A stretch of DNA of 15,378 nt from Acidobacteriota bacterium. Its GTDB lineage: Bacteria > Acidobacteriota > Terriglobia > Terriglobales > Acidobacteriaceae. Of the stretch, positions 7,766-14,747 are shown in pieces (position 1 is the stretch's first letter; each line of letters opens with the position of its first letter). The notes under the pieces are model-generated. The model was given only the letters and a program-made list of their open reading frames with translations. It did not search any database and had not been told where the DNA came from. Location: positions 1-15,378 of the forward strand of contig JAEZPW010000343.1 in assembly GCA_023441255.1 (NCBI GenBank), written 5' to 3'. The position numbers and the translations under genes were made by a program.

Positions 7766-8833
7766 ATGGGCTCGCGCAAGAAGTTAGTATTGGGCAAAAC
7801 AGTATTCGCTCTGCTGCTGATGATTACGGTTACCGGCTCAGCGCTTGCGCAGACAACCTACAGGGTGGTTGATCTTGGCGTGTTACGCGGTGGCAGTGCT
7901 CGTGTCCACGCCATTAGTGCGAATGGTAATGCTGTCGGGGGCTCAGGATTCGTGTACGGCACGGGACGACACGCATTCTTCTGGGGCCAGCAGCACGGCA
8001 TACAGGATATCGGCACCCTGCCGGGTGGCGATTTCAGCGAGGCATTCGCAATCAACAATGCCGGTCAGGTCGCGGGCACCTCGAACACGGCCAGCAGCAT
8101 GCGAGCTTTCCTCTGGACCAGTGCCACGGGTCTGCAGGACCTCGGGACCCTGCCGAGAGCGAACGCAAGCCAGGCCTACGCAATCAACGAGGCCGGGCAG
8201 GTCGTGGGTGCTTCGGGAACGGACGCGGTTCTGTGGACCAACGGACTGATTCAAGACATTGGCGGCTTGCCAGGGTCTGATTGGAGCGAAGCGCACGGGA
8301 TCAACAACGCCGGGCAGGTGGTGGGTTTCTCGAATACGACTGATGGACAACGGGCTTTTCTTTGGAGCGGGAACACAATTCAGGACCTGGGCACGCTGCC
8401 GGGAGACAGCGCCAGCCGTGCCAACCTGATCAACGATCACGGGGTGGTCATCGGGGCTTCCGAGGGCAGGAACGGCGTGCGCGCATTCGCGTGGACTGCA
8501 ACCGTCGGTATGCAAACCATTCCGACGCTGCCAGGCGGCAGCTACAGCGAGGCTTTTGGGGTGAACAATGCCGGTCAGGTAGTGGGTGCGTCGGGGAGTT
8601 CATTTGGCACGCGTGCATTTATGTGGAGCCCTTCAACGGGAGTGATAGATCTGAACGATGTTGTGAAAGGCCCTGCGAATCTCGTACTGACTGGCGCATT
8701 CGCCATCAATGACAACGGCTACATAGTTGCATTTGGAATCCAGGAGCCGAATCTAGGTGCTCACCAGGAAGCGCGTGGCGACGTACACATCCATCATGCG
8801 GGCACACGCGTGTACATGCTGATTCCGCGCTGA
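7766..8833 (+). CDS. Secreted HAF-repeat protein
   Basis: A 355-residue exported protein. The signal peptide covers residues 1-29 (MGSRKKL, hydrophobic core, then SALAQ). The rest is about six copies of a 40-45-residue repeat with the pattern D-(I/L)-G-T-L-P-G-G...(S/A)-x-A-x-x-I-N-x-A-G-Q-V-V-G-x-S...R-A-F-x-W, starting near residues 36, 81, 125, 163, 206 and 250, with a partial copy from about 294 to 325. These are the features of the HAF family of extracellular repeat proteins, likely a beta-propeller-like fold with no known enzymatic role. The ATG at 7766 has AGGAGA (7756-7761) five bases before it, and that site overlaps the stop codon of the oxidase gene, pointing to translational coupling. 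The frame is open further upstream inside the oxidase gene, but that part is an out-of-frame shadow. Confidence 0.88.
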   Translation: MGSRKKLVLGKTVFALLLMITVTGSALAQTTYRVVDLGVLRGGSARVHAISANGNAVGGSGFVYGTGRHAFFWGQQHGIQDIGTLPGGDFSEAFAINNAGQVAGTSNTASSMRAFLWTSATGLQDLGTLPRANASQAYAINEAGQVVGASGTDAVLWTNGLIQDIGGLPGSDWSEAHGINNAGQVVGFSNTTDGQRAFLWSGNTIQDLGTLPGDSASRANLINDHGVVIGASEGRNGVRAFAWTATVGMQTIPTLPGGSYSEAFGVNNAGQVVGASGSSFGTRAFMWSPSTGVIDLNDVVKGPANLVLTGAFAINDNGYIVAFGIQEPNLGAHQEARGDVHIHHAGTRVYMLIPR

Positions 8834-8836
8834 CGC

Positions 8837-8863
8837 TTGAGGTGAATCAGGCCACGGCCTCAA
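8837..8863. terminator. Candidate bidirectional hairpin between convergent genes
   Basis: TTGAGG (8837-8842) and CCTCAA (8858-8863) are perfect complements, with GGCC/GGCC pairing possible inside. The hairpin lies over the 13-base gap and the last codons of the glycosyltransferase, just after the HAF-protein stop. There is no U-tract on either side, so termination is tentative. Confidence 0.25.
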
Positions 8864-9902
8864 CTGTGACGGGACGAGAACGCTTTCGCTCATCCAGAAT
8901 GCGGGTGTACAGCGCAGCATAATCTCGCGCCATGCGGTCCTGTGAGAAGTGTGCCTCGACGTACGCTCGAACCGACGCAGGAGATAGTCGGAGATCTCGC
9001 GCGTGCCGGACCAAGACGTCGACATTGCGTGAGACGTAACCAGAAACTCCATCTTGAACCACTTCCGGCACCGATCCAGCTCGCAATGCCAGCACGGGGG
9101 TTCCGCAGGCCATCGCTTCGACCATGACCAATCCGAACGGCTCATCCCATTTGATCGGGAACAGCATGGCCATGGAGTTCCCAAGCAACTCGTTCTTCGC
9201 AGCGAGATCAGCACGGCCAACGTACTCGACAAACCGTCCATCGATCTGCGGTTTCACCTTGGCCTCGAAATAGTCGCGGTAAGCAGGCTGAATCTCTCCG
9301 GCGATCTTCAGCGGGATTTCGGCCCGCTGTGCGATCTCAATTGCCAGATGCGTGCCTTTGATCGGTGCGATTCGCCCGATGAAGCTTAAATATTGTTGCT
9401 TTTCGGTTCGCAGCTGATATTTCGACAAATCGATTCCGTGATGGATGGTCTGGATGTTCGGCAGACTTTCTCTTTTGCGCTGGTCGTCGCTGATGCAGAC
9501 GTAGTTCACCTCGGGCAGTCGGGCATACGCTGCGCTCAACCGGCGATCAGTTGGATGGTGCATCGTGTAAACAAAAGGCAACTGCGAAAGCCGGGAGCAT
9601 GTCAATCCAAGAGCCGTGTTCAGGTGCAATATATCGCACGACTTGGTCGCATCGCTGATGGCCCAAGTGGCGTGCTCAATGTCCTTGAGCTGATCGTAAT
9701 CGTCGCCCTTGATGGGCCACTGAGACTCGCGAAACAACCAGCGCTTCTCAACCGGGATTGTTGACTCGCCATTCGTATAAACCGTCACGTCAATGCCGAG
9801 GGATCGCAGTCCTATGGCAAGGTCAGCAATGAACAACTCCGTTCCGCCGTACTCAACGGGAGGAACCGGGATGAACGGCGGTGCTATGAGGCCGACTCGC
9901 AT
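8847..9902 (-). CDS. Glycosyltransferase family 4 (GT-B fold)
   Basis: A 351-residue cytosolic or membrane-associated glycosyltransferase that should transfer a sugar from a nucleotide-sugar donor to a glycan, lipid or small acceptor. The N-terminal Rossmann half has the acceptor-side loop PVEYGGTE at 15-22 and an HLNTALG segment at 93-99. The C-terminal half has FIGRIAPIKGT at 174-184, the donor-phosphate-contacting Arg/Lys region of GT4 enzymes. It also has the EX7E motif EPFGLVMVE (Glu254, Glu262) and ACGTPV after it. Length is normal for the family. Start ATG 9902 has GAGGT five to six bases upstream. It stands alone, convergent with the secreted-protein pair and 13 bases from it. Donor and acceptor cannot be named. 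Confidence 0.92.
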   Translation of the reverse strand: MRVGLIAPPFIPVPPVEYGGTELFIADLAIGLRSLGIDVTVYTNGESTIPVEKRWLFRESQWPIKGDDYDQLKDIEHATWAISDATKSCDILHLNTALGLTCSRLSQLPFVYTMHHPTDRRLSAAYARLPEVNYVCISDDQRKRESLPNIQTIHHGIDLSKYQLRTEKQQYLSFIGRIAPIKGTHLAIEIAQRAEIPLKIAGEIQPAYRDYFEAKVKPQIDGRFVEYVGRADLAAKNELLGNSMAMLFPIKWDEPFGLVMVEAMACGTPVLALRAGSVPEVVQDGVSGYVSRNVDVLVRHARDLRLSPASVRAYVEAHFSQDRMARDYAALYTRILDERKRSRPVTVEAVA

Positions 9903-9958
9903 GTTTACCTCGGGTCTAAGTTACTTGGTTCTTTCTGAGCCACACCTGCCAGACAGTC

Positions 9959-9985
9959 GCGATCCAAGGCGGCGATAGGCAGTCG
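9959..9985 (-). promoter_or_regulatory. Shared upstream element, copy B (before glycosyltransferase)
   Basis: GCGA, ten bases, then CGATAGGCAGTCG on the plus strand, with 70 bases between its near edge (9973) and the glycosyltransferase start codon. This is the same spacing as copy A before the ATPase. A GGCA-type match continues about ten bases further toward the gene in both copies. Binding factor unknown. Confidence 0.35.
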
Positions 9986-10284
9986 AAATTGAACAGGACC
10001 ACGTTTATGTCGGCCGCTGCGAGCGATAGTGAATTGCCTAGTTGCGGTGAGGCGAGCCAAGGTTGCATCAACAACGAAGCTGAGCCATGAACCGCACCGC
10101 TTCCTCATGCCACAGCTTTTATGTCGGACGGAAAGAGTTCGCGTTCAGCTGCCGCAGGAAGCCAGATCGAGAACACTGTTCCGGTTGGCGGACTGACACG
10201 CGGCGGCGGAAACGGATGCGTCCTTTTGTTTCGAATGACAATCTCGCGGGTCAGCCAAAGGCCCGGCGTCTGCTGTCCCAAGTA

Positions 10285-10304
10285 CCCGTTTCCCAGTAAA
10301 CGGG
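10285..10304. repeat. Hairpin CCCGTTT / AAACGGG
   Basis: CCCGTTT (10285-10291) and AAACGGG (10298-10304) are perfect complements around a six-base loop. An overlapping alternative pairing TTCCC/GGGAA is also possible, so the stretch could switch between two stems. There is no T-run after it, which argues against an intrinsic terminator. Confidence 0.4.
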
Positions 10305-10499
10305 AAGAAATTACCAAACTGGCCTTCTTCGTTTCCGGGAGCTTGTCGCCTAAATCTCATCTTTCCTATCAGATTCGAATGGCAGTCGATTTGCTAAAGA
10401 GGTTTCTAGACGAAGTGGCGCGCAGCGGGGGCGCTCAGCCGAGCTCCAAGTGTGGGATCTCGACCAGCGTCCCTTTTGCTTTCTGATATGGCGCGTGCC

Positions 10500-10509
10500 T
10501 CACATGTGA
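10500..10509. promoter_or_regulatory. Palindrome TCACATGTGA before the response regulator
   Basis: A perfect 10-bp palindrome ending 19 bases before the ATG of the receiver protein. The position, close to the ribosome-binding site, would suit an operator. The half-sites are those of CRP-like proteins in the opposite order, so I do not assign it to CRP. Confidence 0.25.
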
Positions 10510-10528
10510 AGTTCCCTTGAGGTGCATC

Positions 10529-10927
10529 ATGTTGCCGCTGATACTGGTTGTCGACGACGAGCGCACGATCGCGGATACCCTCACGCTCATCCTCCGGCAC
10601 AACGGGTACCGCGCGGACGCCGCCTACAGCGGCGAAGAAGCAATTGCATATGTGAGTCGTAACACGCCAGACCTCGTCGTCTCCGATGTAGTGATGCCGG
10701 GAATGAACGGCTTTGAACTCGCCAGTTCTATCAGGCAAGAATACCCGTCCAAGGTTCTGCTGATTTCAGGTAATGCAACCACGTTCGACATGATCAGAGA
10801 TGGTTGCCTGAAAGCACAGGCCATTCCGTTACTTCCGAAACCCATTCATCCGGCCGACTTGCTCCGCGAAGTAGCAAAGGTGTTGGCGAGCGCTTCAAGC
10901 GATATCCGCGGCAAAACAGTTGCGTGA
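10529..10927 (+). CDS. Receiver-only response regulator (CheY-like)
   Basis: A 132-residue cytosolic phosphotransfer protein made of a single REC domain. The acidic pocket is Asp9-Asp10, the phosphoacceptor is Asp53 (VVSDVVMPGMNG), the switch Ser is Ser80 (LLISGN) and the conserved Lys is Lys104 (LPKPI). No output domain follows; the last dozen residues are a polar tail. I choose ATG 10529 because GAGGTG lies just before it and the protein then begins MLPLILVVDDE as usual. A TTG four codons earlier (10517) is possible but lacks a ribosome-binding site. The cognate kinase is not fixed by position; the nearest is the HisKA_3 kinase 1.3 kb downstream. Role: phosphate shuttle or protein-interaction output. 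Confidence 0.9.
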   Translation: MLPLILVVDDERTIADTLTLILRHNGYRADAAYSGEEAIAYVSRNTPDLVVSDVVMPGMNGFELASSIRQEYPSKVLLISGNATTFDMIRDGCLKAQAIPLLPKPIHPADLLREVAKVLASASSDIRGKTVA

Positions 10928-11036
10928 CCGCCGCAGTAGATTGCGAGAACGGAGCCGCGTTCAGCACGATGCCTTGCCAGGTTGCATCCCGCGCGCGAGA
11001 GCAAACCCAGAACAGCTGCCCGGGTTCTAAGTAGGC

Positions 11037-11213
11037 ATGCTTTATTGGGCGCTCATTTGTGCAGTTGCTGCCCTCATATTCGGGTTGCTGGGGTTTACCG
11101 GCCTGGCACGTGGTTTCGCCACCATCGCGCGATTCCTTCTAGCCATCTTTCTGATTCTCTTCGTGACTTTTCTGATCTTCGGCGGGTTGAGTTTCCATAC
11201 CACCGTGCGATAG
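11037..11213 (+). CDS. DUF1328 family small membrane protein
   Basis: A 58-residue protein beginning MLYWALICAVAALIFGLLGF, then TGLARGFATIARFL, then a second hydrophobic stretch (LLAIFLILFVTFLIFG) and a short polar tail. The two transmembrane helices joined by a short G-rich loop, the MLYWAL start and the GFTG motif match the DUF1328 (YtjA-like) family of small inner-membrane proteins, often found near stress-response genes; function unknown. The family ends near the FGG of this protein, so the last eight residues are an extension. The ribosome-binding site is weak (TAGG three bases before the ATG). It lies 109 bases after the receiver protein on the same strand and may share its transcript. 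Confidence 0.85.
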   Translation: MLYWALICAVAALIFGLLGFTGLARGFATIARFLLAIFLILFVTFLIFGGLSFHTTVR

Positions 11214-11722
11214 CCGACAATTGCGCCCGGCAGCTTTGCTCATGAACTTGCGGTAACGCCTTCGCGGTGCTTTTCGGCCTAATTGGGAATTTCGAACCGC
11301 TCTTTGGGAACGACGCGAGTGTGAGTCCGCGTTTTCGGTTGCTTCGAGTTTAGGCTGTCCAACTAGCAAACGGTGTGTAGCGCACGCACCTTAGTGGCTG
11401 TCCGGAAATGTTTGGGGCCCAAGAGCTCTTGAGATCGATTGCACTGCCACTAAGGCCCTAGCAACAGCAAAACACGCTGCAAGCACGCTACTGTTGAACT
11501 GGGTAGCGGGTGCTCGGCACGCTGGTCACATTACTAGCCGCGATTGCAACTGACCCGGCGCTGGCGTGGTTGACGCATTCTTACGCGCAACTTTGCCAGT
11601 GGCTCGCCATGAGGCTTGTGTGTCAACATGCGCCAGTTCTGACAGAGACAGCGGCCAAAGACAACATCGGTGAGGCTGTTCTTAACATGAATCAAAGCCT
11701 ACCCGAGGGGGAGAGCGCGTCC
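11214..11722. other. 509-base spacer with nested palindromes
   Basis: No protein gene is supported here. It contains the 67-base palindromic unit at 11389-11455, a direct repeat of GGCTGTCC (11353-11360 and 11396-11403), and a bulged hairpin in which CGCTAC (11486-11491) pairs with GTAGCG (11503-11508), extended by AGCA/TGCT. The receiver frame stays open back to a GTG at 11510, but the added residues do not resemble a response regulator. The spacer probably holds the promoter for the receiver-kinase pair. Confidence 0.5.
11389..11455. repeat. 67-base nested palindromic unit
   Basis: CCTTAGTGGC (11389-11398) is the exact reverse complement of GCCACTAAGG (11446-11455). Near the middle of the 47-base spacer is a 12-bp perfect palindrome, CAAGAGCTCTTG (11420-11431), next to GGGCCC (11415-11420). 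This could form a cruciform or a branched RNA. It may be a REP/MITE-type element, a remnant of a small mobile element, or a regulatory structure. No direct target repeat is obvious at its edges. Confidence 0.55.
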
Positions 11723-12127
11723 ATGCCGCTACTTCGCATTGTCATTGTGGACGATTTCAGGCCGTGGCGAGAGTCAGTGCGCTCCATTCTTCAGGACCAT
11801 CCGAAAGCACAAGTCGTGGGCGAAGCAGTGGATGGACTGGAAGGCGTGGAACAGGCCCGAAGTCTGAAACCAGACCTGGTCCTACTCGACATCGGACTTC
11901 CAGGCCTGCATGGTATTGAAGCTGCCACTCGCATACTTCAGCACTGTTCGCACACACGGATCCTGTATCTGAGTGCCAACAACCACCCAGCCATCGTATG
12001 CAAGTGTTTGGAGACTGGAGCGACGGGATACGTCCTGAAGACAGATGCCGGCAAGGAACTCTGGCCGGCAATCGAAGCCCTCCTTCACGGCAAGCAGTTT
12101 GTCAGCAGTAGCGTGCGCTTGGCTTGA
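11723..12127 (+). CDS. Receiver-only response regulator, NarL-type receiver without HTH
   Basis: A 134-residue single REC domain. Acidic pocket Asp10-Asp11, phosphoacceptor Asp56 (LVLLDIGLPGLHG), Ser84 (LYLSAN) and Lys106 (GYVLK) are all present. The GATGYVLK stretch and the LLHGKQFVSSS linker are those of NarL/FixJ-family receivers, but the protein stops where the LuxR-type DNA-binding domain would start, and only 84 bases remain before the kinase gene, so no HTH is hidden in another frame. The ATG at 11723 has the purine-rich GAGGGGGAGAG (11705-11715) upstream. The ATG at 11687 (146 residues) is a less likely alternative. It most likely partners the kinase that follows and signals by protein contact or acts as a phosphate sink. 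Confidence 0.87.
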   Translation: MPLLRIVIVDDFRPWRESVRSILQDHPKAQVVGEAVDGLEGVEQARSLKPDLVLLDIGLPGLHGIEAATRILQHCSHTRILYLSANNHPAIVCKCLETGATGYVLKTDAGKELWPAIEALLHGKQFVSSSVRLA

Positions 12128-12211
12128 CCTCGTCCAGCACGATCAGAGTGATCGCTGGAATCATCACAGCGCAGCAGGCACAAACACTGCAACTTTTCAC
12201 AGCTTGCCCTA

Positions 12212-14143
12212 ATGATCCGTATCGCCATATGCTTTGCAGGGCAGGATGTGAGCACGACTTCAGTTCAGAATGCTGCGCACCCAAGAGCGGCCCACGTGTG
12301 CTCGGCCATCGGCTGGGCACTGGCTGCCGTAGCACTGGTCGTTCTTTTCGGCTGGGCGTTTCAGAGTCGGACGCTCGTAAGTGCGCCACCGCAGTTGGCG
12401 ACCATGAAGGCTAACACTGCGGCAGCATTTCTGCTTGCGGGTGTGGCCCTGCTGCGCCAGCAACATCGTGACACTCTTCTTTACTCGCTGGGAGTCCTGC
12501 TGATCGGCACACTAACGTTGACCGAGTACGCTGGGGCTTCGAATTTTGTAGACCAACTACTTTTTCGTGATCCGTTCTCAACCGCCTTTCCAGGCCGGAT
12601 GTCTGAGATCACGGCGGTCGGATTAGTTCTTCTCGCCCCAGCACTCATATTGATGAACGCGGAGTCGCCGGCGAGACGCAAACTCTCCCGCATCCTTGCC
12701 TTGATCGTAGGCGGTGTGGGGGTCGTTGCGGTGCTGGGCTACAGCTATGACACGAACGAACTGTATCAGGTGCACCCGCATCAAAGCGTCGCGCTGCACA
12801 CGGCGATTGCCTTCGTGATCGCGGCCATTGGAGTTTATTTTGCGAATCCCGCCGAAGGCATCCTGCGGTACGTCCGCTCTGAAACAGCAGCGCGGGTCAT
12901 CGTACTGCGACTGCTTCCCACTGCGCTCTTTATCCCTTTTCTACTAGGCTTTGCTGTATGGATAGCACATAAGCGCCTCGCTTGGGACATGGGTTTCTCG
13001 CTCGCGGTGCTGGTCGCGTCAATGATGATGTGCCTCGTCGCGGTCGTTCTCGTTCTCGCGAAGCGCATCAACCGCGAGGACCTTGCGTTGCGGGAGAGCG
13101 AACAGCGATTCCGGCTCGTCGCCAACACGGCGCCGGTGATGATCTGGATGTCAGGTCCCGACAAGCTATGCGACTACTTCAACAATCCTTGGCTAGAGTT
13201 CACCGGACGTAGGCTCGATGAAGAAATTGGTAACGGTTGGACTGAAGGCGTTCACCCCGATGATCTGAAACGCTGCACAGAAACCTATGTGCAGGCGTTT
13301 GATCGCCGCGAGCCATTCCGCATGGAGTATCGACTTCGGCGCCACGACGAAGAATACCGCTGGATACTCGATATAGGGGTGCCAAGATTCAATAACGATT
13401 GTTCCTTTGCGGGATACATCGGCTCGTGCATAGATGTGACAGAACGCAAGCTTGCGGAGGAAGCTCTGGCTGACGTTGGCCGCAAGCTGATTCAGGCTCA
13501 AGAGGAAGAGCGTGCGTGGATCGCACGAGAACTCCACGACGACATCAGCCAGCGAATCGCCGTCGTGATAATCGACTTGCAAAGACATGAACAGCAGCTC
13601 ACCGGTTCGGCAGAGGACGTCAAAAGCCGAGTTGCACAAGCATTGCGGCGACTTTTTGATCTGGGAACCAGCGTTCGGTCCATATCGCATCGACTACACT
13701 CGTCGGACCTCGAATACCTGGGTCTTGGCAGCGCAGCCGCCACTTTGTGCAAGGAAATCTCCGAGCAACGGGACGTAGAAGTCGATTTCACCGACCTAGC
13801 AAGGACAAAGGATGTTTCCAGGGAGATAGCACTCTGTTTATTCCGTGTCCTGCAAGAAGCTCTAAACAATGCAATCAAGCATAGCGGTGTGCGGCACTTT
13901 ACCGTGCGATTGAGCGGGGGTCCAGAGGAGATTCGGCTGACCGTGAGTGACCTAGGAAATGGATTTGACCAGCAGGATGAATTGAAACACCGTGGGCTGG
14001 GACTTATCAGTATGCGCGAGAGGCTGCAACTAGTGAAAGGTCAGCTTTCGGTTACATCGGCGCCGGGAAAAGGCACTACAGTCACGGCCTGCGTTCCACT
14101 CAGTACTGATCGGCACAGAGCTCCCTTTTCGCGTACAGCTTAG
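12212..14143 (+). CDS. Membrane PAS sensor histidine kinase (HisKA_3, NarL-type)
   Basis: A 643-residue inner-membrane sensor kinase. About eight hydrophobic helices cover residues 31-283, forming an unidentified membrane sensor domain. A PAS_3-type PAS domain with its PAC motif spans about 295-415 (IWMSGPD...FTGRRLDEE...VHPDD...YIGSCIDVTERK), followed by a short coiled coil. The HisKA_3 dimerisation/phosphoacceptor helix has EERAWIARELHDD with His442. The HATPase_c domain has N-box EALNNAIKHSG (549-559), G1 box DLGNGFD (580-586) and G2 box RGLGLISMRERL (594-605), and ends with the usual GKGTTVTACVPL. HisKA_3 kinases normally pair with NarL-type regulators, which fits the receiver gene 84 bases upstream. 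ATG 12212 lacks a clear Shine-Dalgarno; GTG 12248, with AGGG six bases before it, is a possible alternative (631 residues). The signal sensed is unknown; the PAS pocket shows no obvious cofactor-binding residue. Confidence 0.92.
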   Translation: MIRIAICFAGQDVSTTSVQNAAHPRAAHVCSAIGWALAAVALVVLFGWAFQSRTLVSAPPQLATMKANTAAAFLLAGVALLRQQHRDTLLYSLGVLLIGTLTLTEYAGASNFVDQLLFRDPFSTAFPGRMSEITAVGLVLLAPALILMNAESPARRKLSRILALIVGGVGVVAVLGYSYDTNELYQVHPHQSVALHTAIAFVIAAIGVYFANPAEGILRYVRSETAARVIVLRLLPTALFIPFLLGFAVWIAHKRLAWDMGFSLAVLVASMMMCLVAVVLVLAKRINREDLALRESEQRFRLVANTAPVMIWMSGPDKLCDYFNNPWLEFTGRRLDEEIGNGWTEGVHPDDLKRCTETYVQAFDRREPFRMEYRLRRHDEEYRWILDIGVPRFNNDCSFAGYIGSCIDVTERKLAEEALADVGRKLIQAQEEERAWIARELHDDISQRIAVVIIDLQRHEQQLTGSAEDVKSRVAQALRRLFDLGTSVRSISHRLHSSDLEYLGLGSAAATLCKEISEQRDVEVDFTDLARTKDVSREIALCLFRVLQEALNNAIKHSGVRHFTVRLSGGPEEIRLTVSDLGNGFDQQDELKHRGLGLISMRERLQLVKGQLSVTSAPGKGTTVTACVPLSTDRHRAPFSRTA

Positions 14144-14186
14144 ACAATCAACGAAGCGCTTTCAGCGTCAGCTGTTGTAGTAAGCC

Positions 14187-14216
14187 ACCGGACCTGAGTT
14201 GGTCTATTGGTCCGGT
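14187..14216. terminator. Hairpin between convergent kinase and exporter genes
   Basis: ACCGGACC (14187-14194) and GGTCCGGT (14209-14216) are perfect complements around a 14-base loop, in the 121-base gap between two convergent genes. The position suits a bidirectional terminator. No U-tract follows on either strand, so it may instead act by blocking exonucleases or with Rho. Confidence 0.45.
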
Positions 14217-14264
14217 TGCTGCTAGTGTGGTCAACTCTGGATACATGCCGCAGGGTAATTCAGG

Positions 14265-14747
14265 TCAGCGCACGCTTGGGCGCTCCTGTTTGCCATGCAC
14301 TTGGAACAGCAGTGTGGGGATCGCCAGTCCGGTGCCGAGGGCGCCGATCGTGAAGAGAACGCGGAGGGTATCGCCCAACGAAGTAATCAGTGTTCCGTAA
14401 CTGCTACCAGAAGCTTGTGTGGTGATGGCGAACAACCCCAGAATCGCCTTGGCCGCGAACGCGCCCGGGATGAGAGGTATACCACCAACAACCTGAAGAG
14501 CACCGCGCGAGAGCCCCGCCGGACACGGCAGCAAAAGCACTGCAAAAGCTACCACGAAAGCTGCGAGGAAGGATGCCGCCTCCAAACTCCAGCCGTGTAT
14601 GAGGGCAGTCGTCCGGACAGCGAGCGCCAGGGCTCCGCCTGCAGCACACCAGGGCAGAGCTCGAAAACTGATGTTGAACAGCACGCCGAATCCCGCTGAC
14701 GCGATGGCGGCACAGAGTACATCCTGCAGAAAGTTCGCGGCGGTCAT
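14265..14747 (-). CDS. ThrE-type threonine/serine exporter, C-terminal subunit (ThrE_2/DUF3815)
   Basis: A 160-residue inner-membrane protein with about four to five helices. The family features are LQDVLCAAIASAGFGVLFN near the start, the RALPWCAAGGALA segment and the GGIPLIPGAFAAKAILGLF motif at about 119-137. It corresponds to the second half of full-length ThrE, which exports threonine and serine using the proton gradient. The ATG at 14747 overlaps the TGA of the upstream half as ATGA, and GGGAGAAGG lies just before it, so the two are translationally coupled. The frame continues 11 codons further upstream (to 14780), but that start would overlap the partner by 37 bases and is less likely. 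The substrate in this organism is inferred from family only. Confidence 0.85.
   Translation of the reverse strand: MTAANFLQDVLCAAIASAGFGVLFNISFRALPWCAAGGALALAVRTTALIHGWSLEAASFLAAFVVAFAVLLLPCPAGLSRGALQVVGGIPLIPGAFAAKAILGLFAITTQASGSSYGTLITSLGDTLRVLFTIGALGTGLAIPTLLFQVHGKQERPSVR

Larger units (their letters stand above)
9903..10528. other. 626-base region without a recognised gene
   Basis: This spacer lies between the divergent glycosyltransferase and response regulator. It holds copy B of the shared element, a 7-bp hairpin at 10285-10304 and a 10-bp palindrome at 10500-10509. A 121-codon plus-strand frame (10121-10486) is open but has no Shine-Dalgarno, no signal peptide and no family I recognise. 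Its composition is unlike a typical folded protein until the last third, so I do not call it a gene. A leader RNA or a decayed gene is possible. Confidence 0.5.

Noticed and set aside
10121..10486. 121-codon plus-strand frame in the intergenic region
   Set aside because: No Shine-Dalgarno, no known family and no coding-like composition over most of its length.
11389..11455. Terminal inverted repeats of an intact insertion sequence
   Set aside because: The arms are only 47 bases apart with no transposase, and no target-site duplication is visible; it is kept only as a palindromic unit.
11510..11722. N-terminal extension of the second receiver from a GTG at 11510
   Set aside because: The added residues have no likeness to response regulators, and the REC domain begins normally at the ATG at 11723.
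12128..12211. Frameshifted LuxR-type HTH lost from the second receiver
   Set aside because: Only 84 bases separate it from the kinase gene, too few for an HTH domain, and no frame shows HTH-like residues.
13193..13690. 165-codon minus-strand frame inside the kinase gene
   Set aside because: It is antisense to the PAS and HisKA_3 region, whose motifs are unambiguous.
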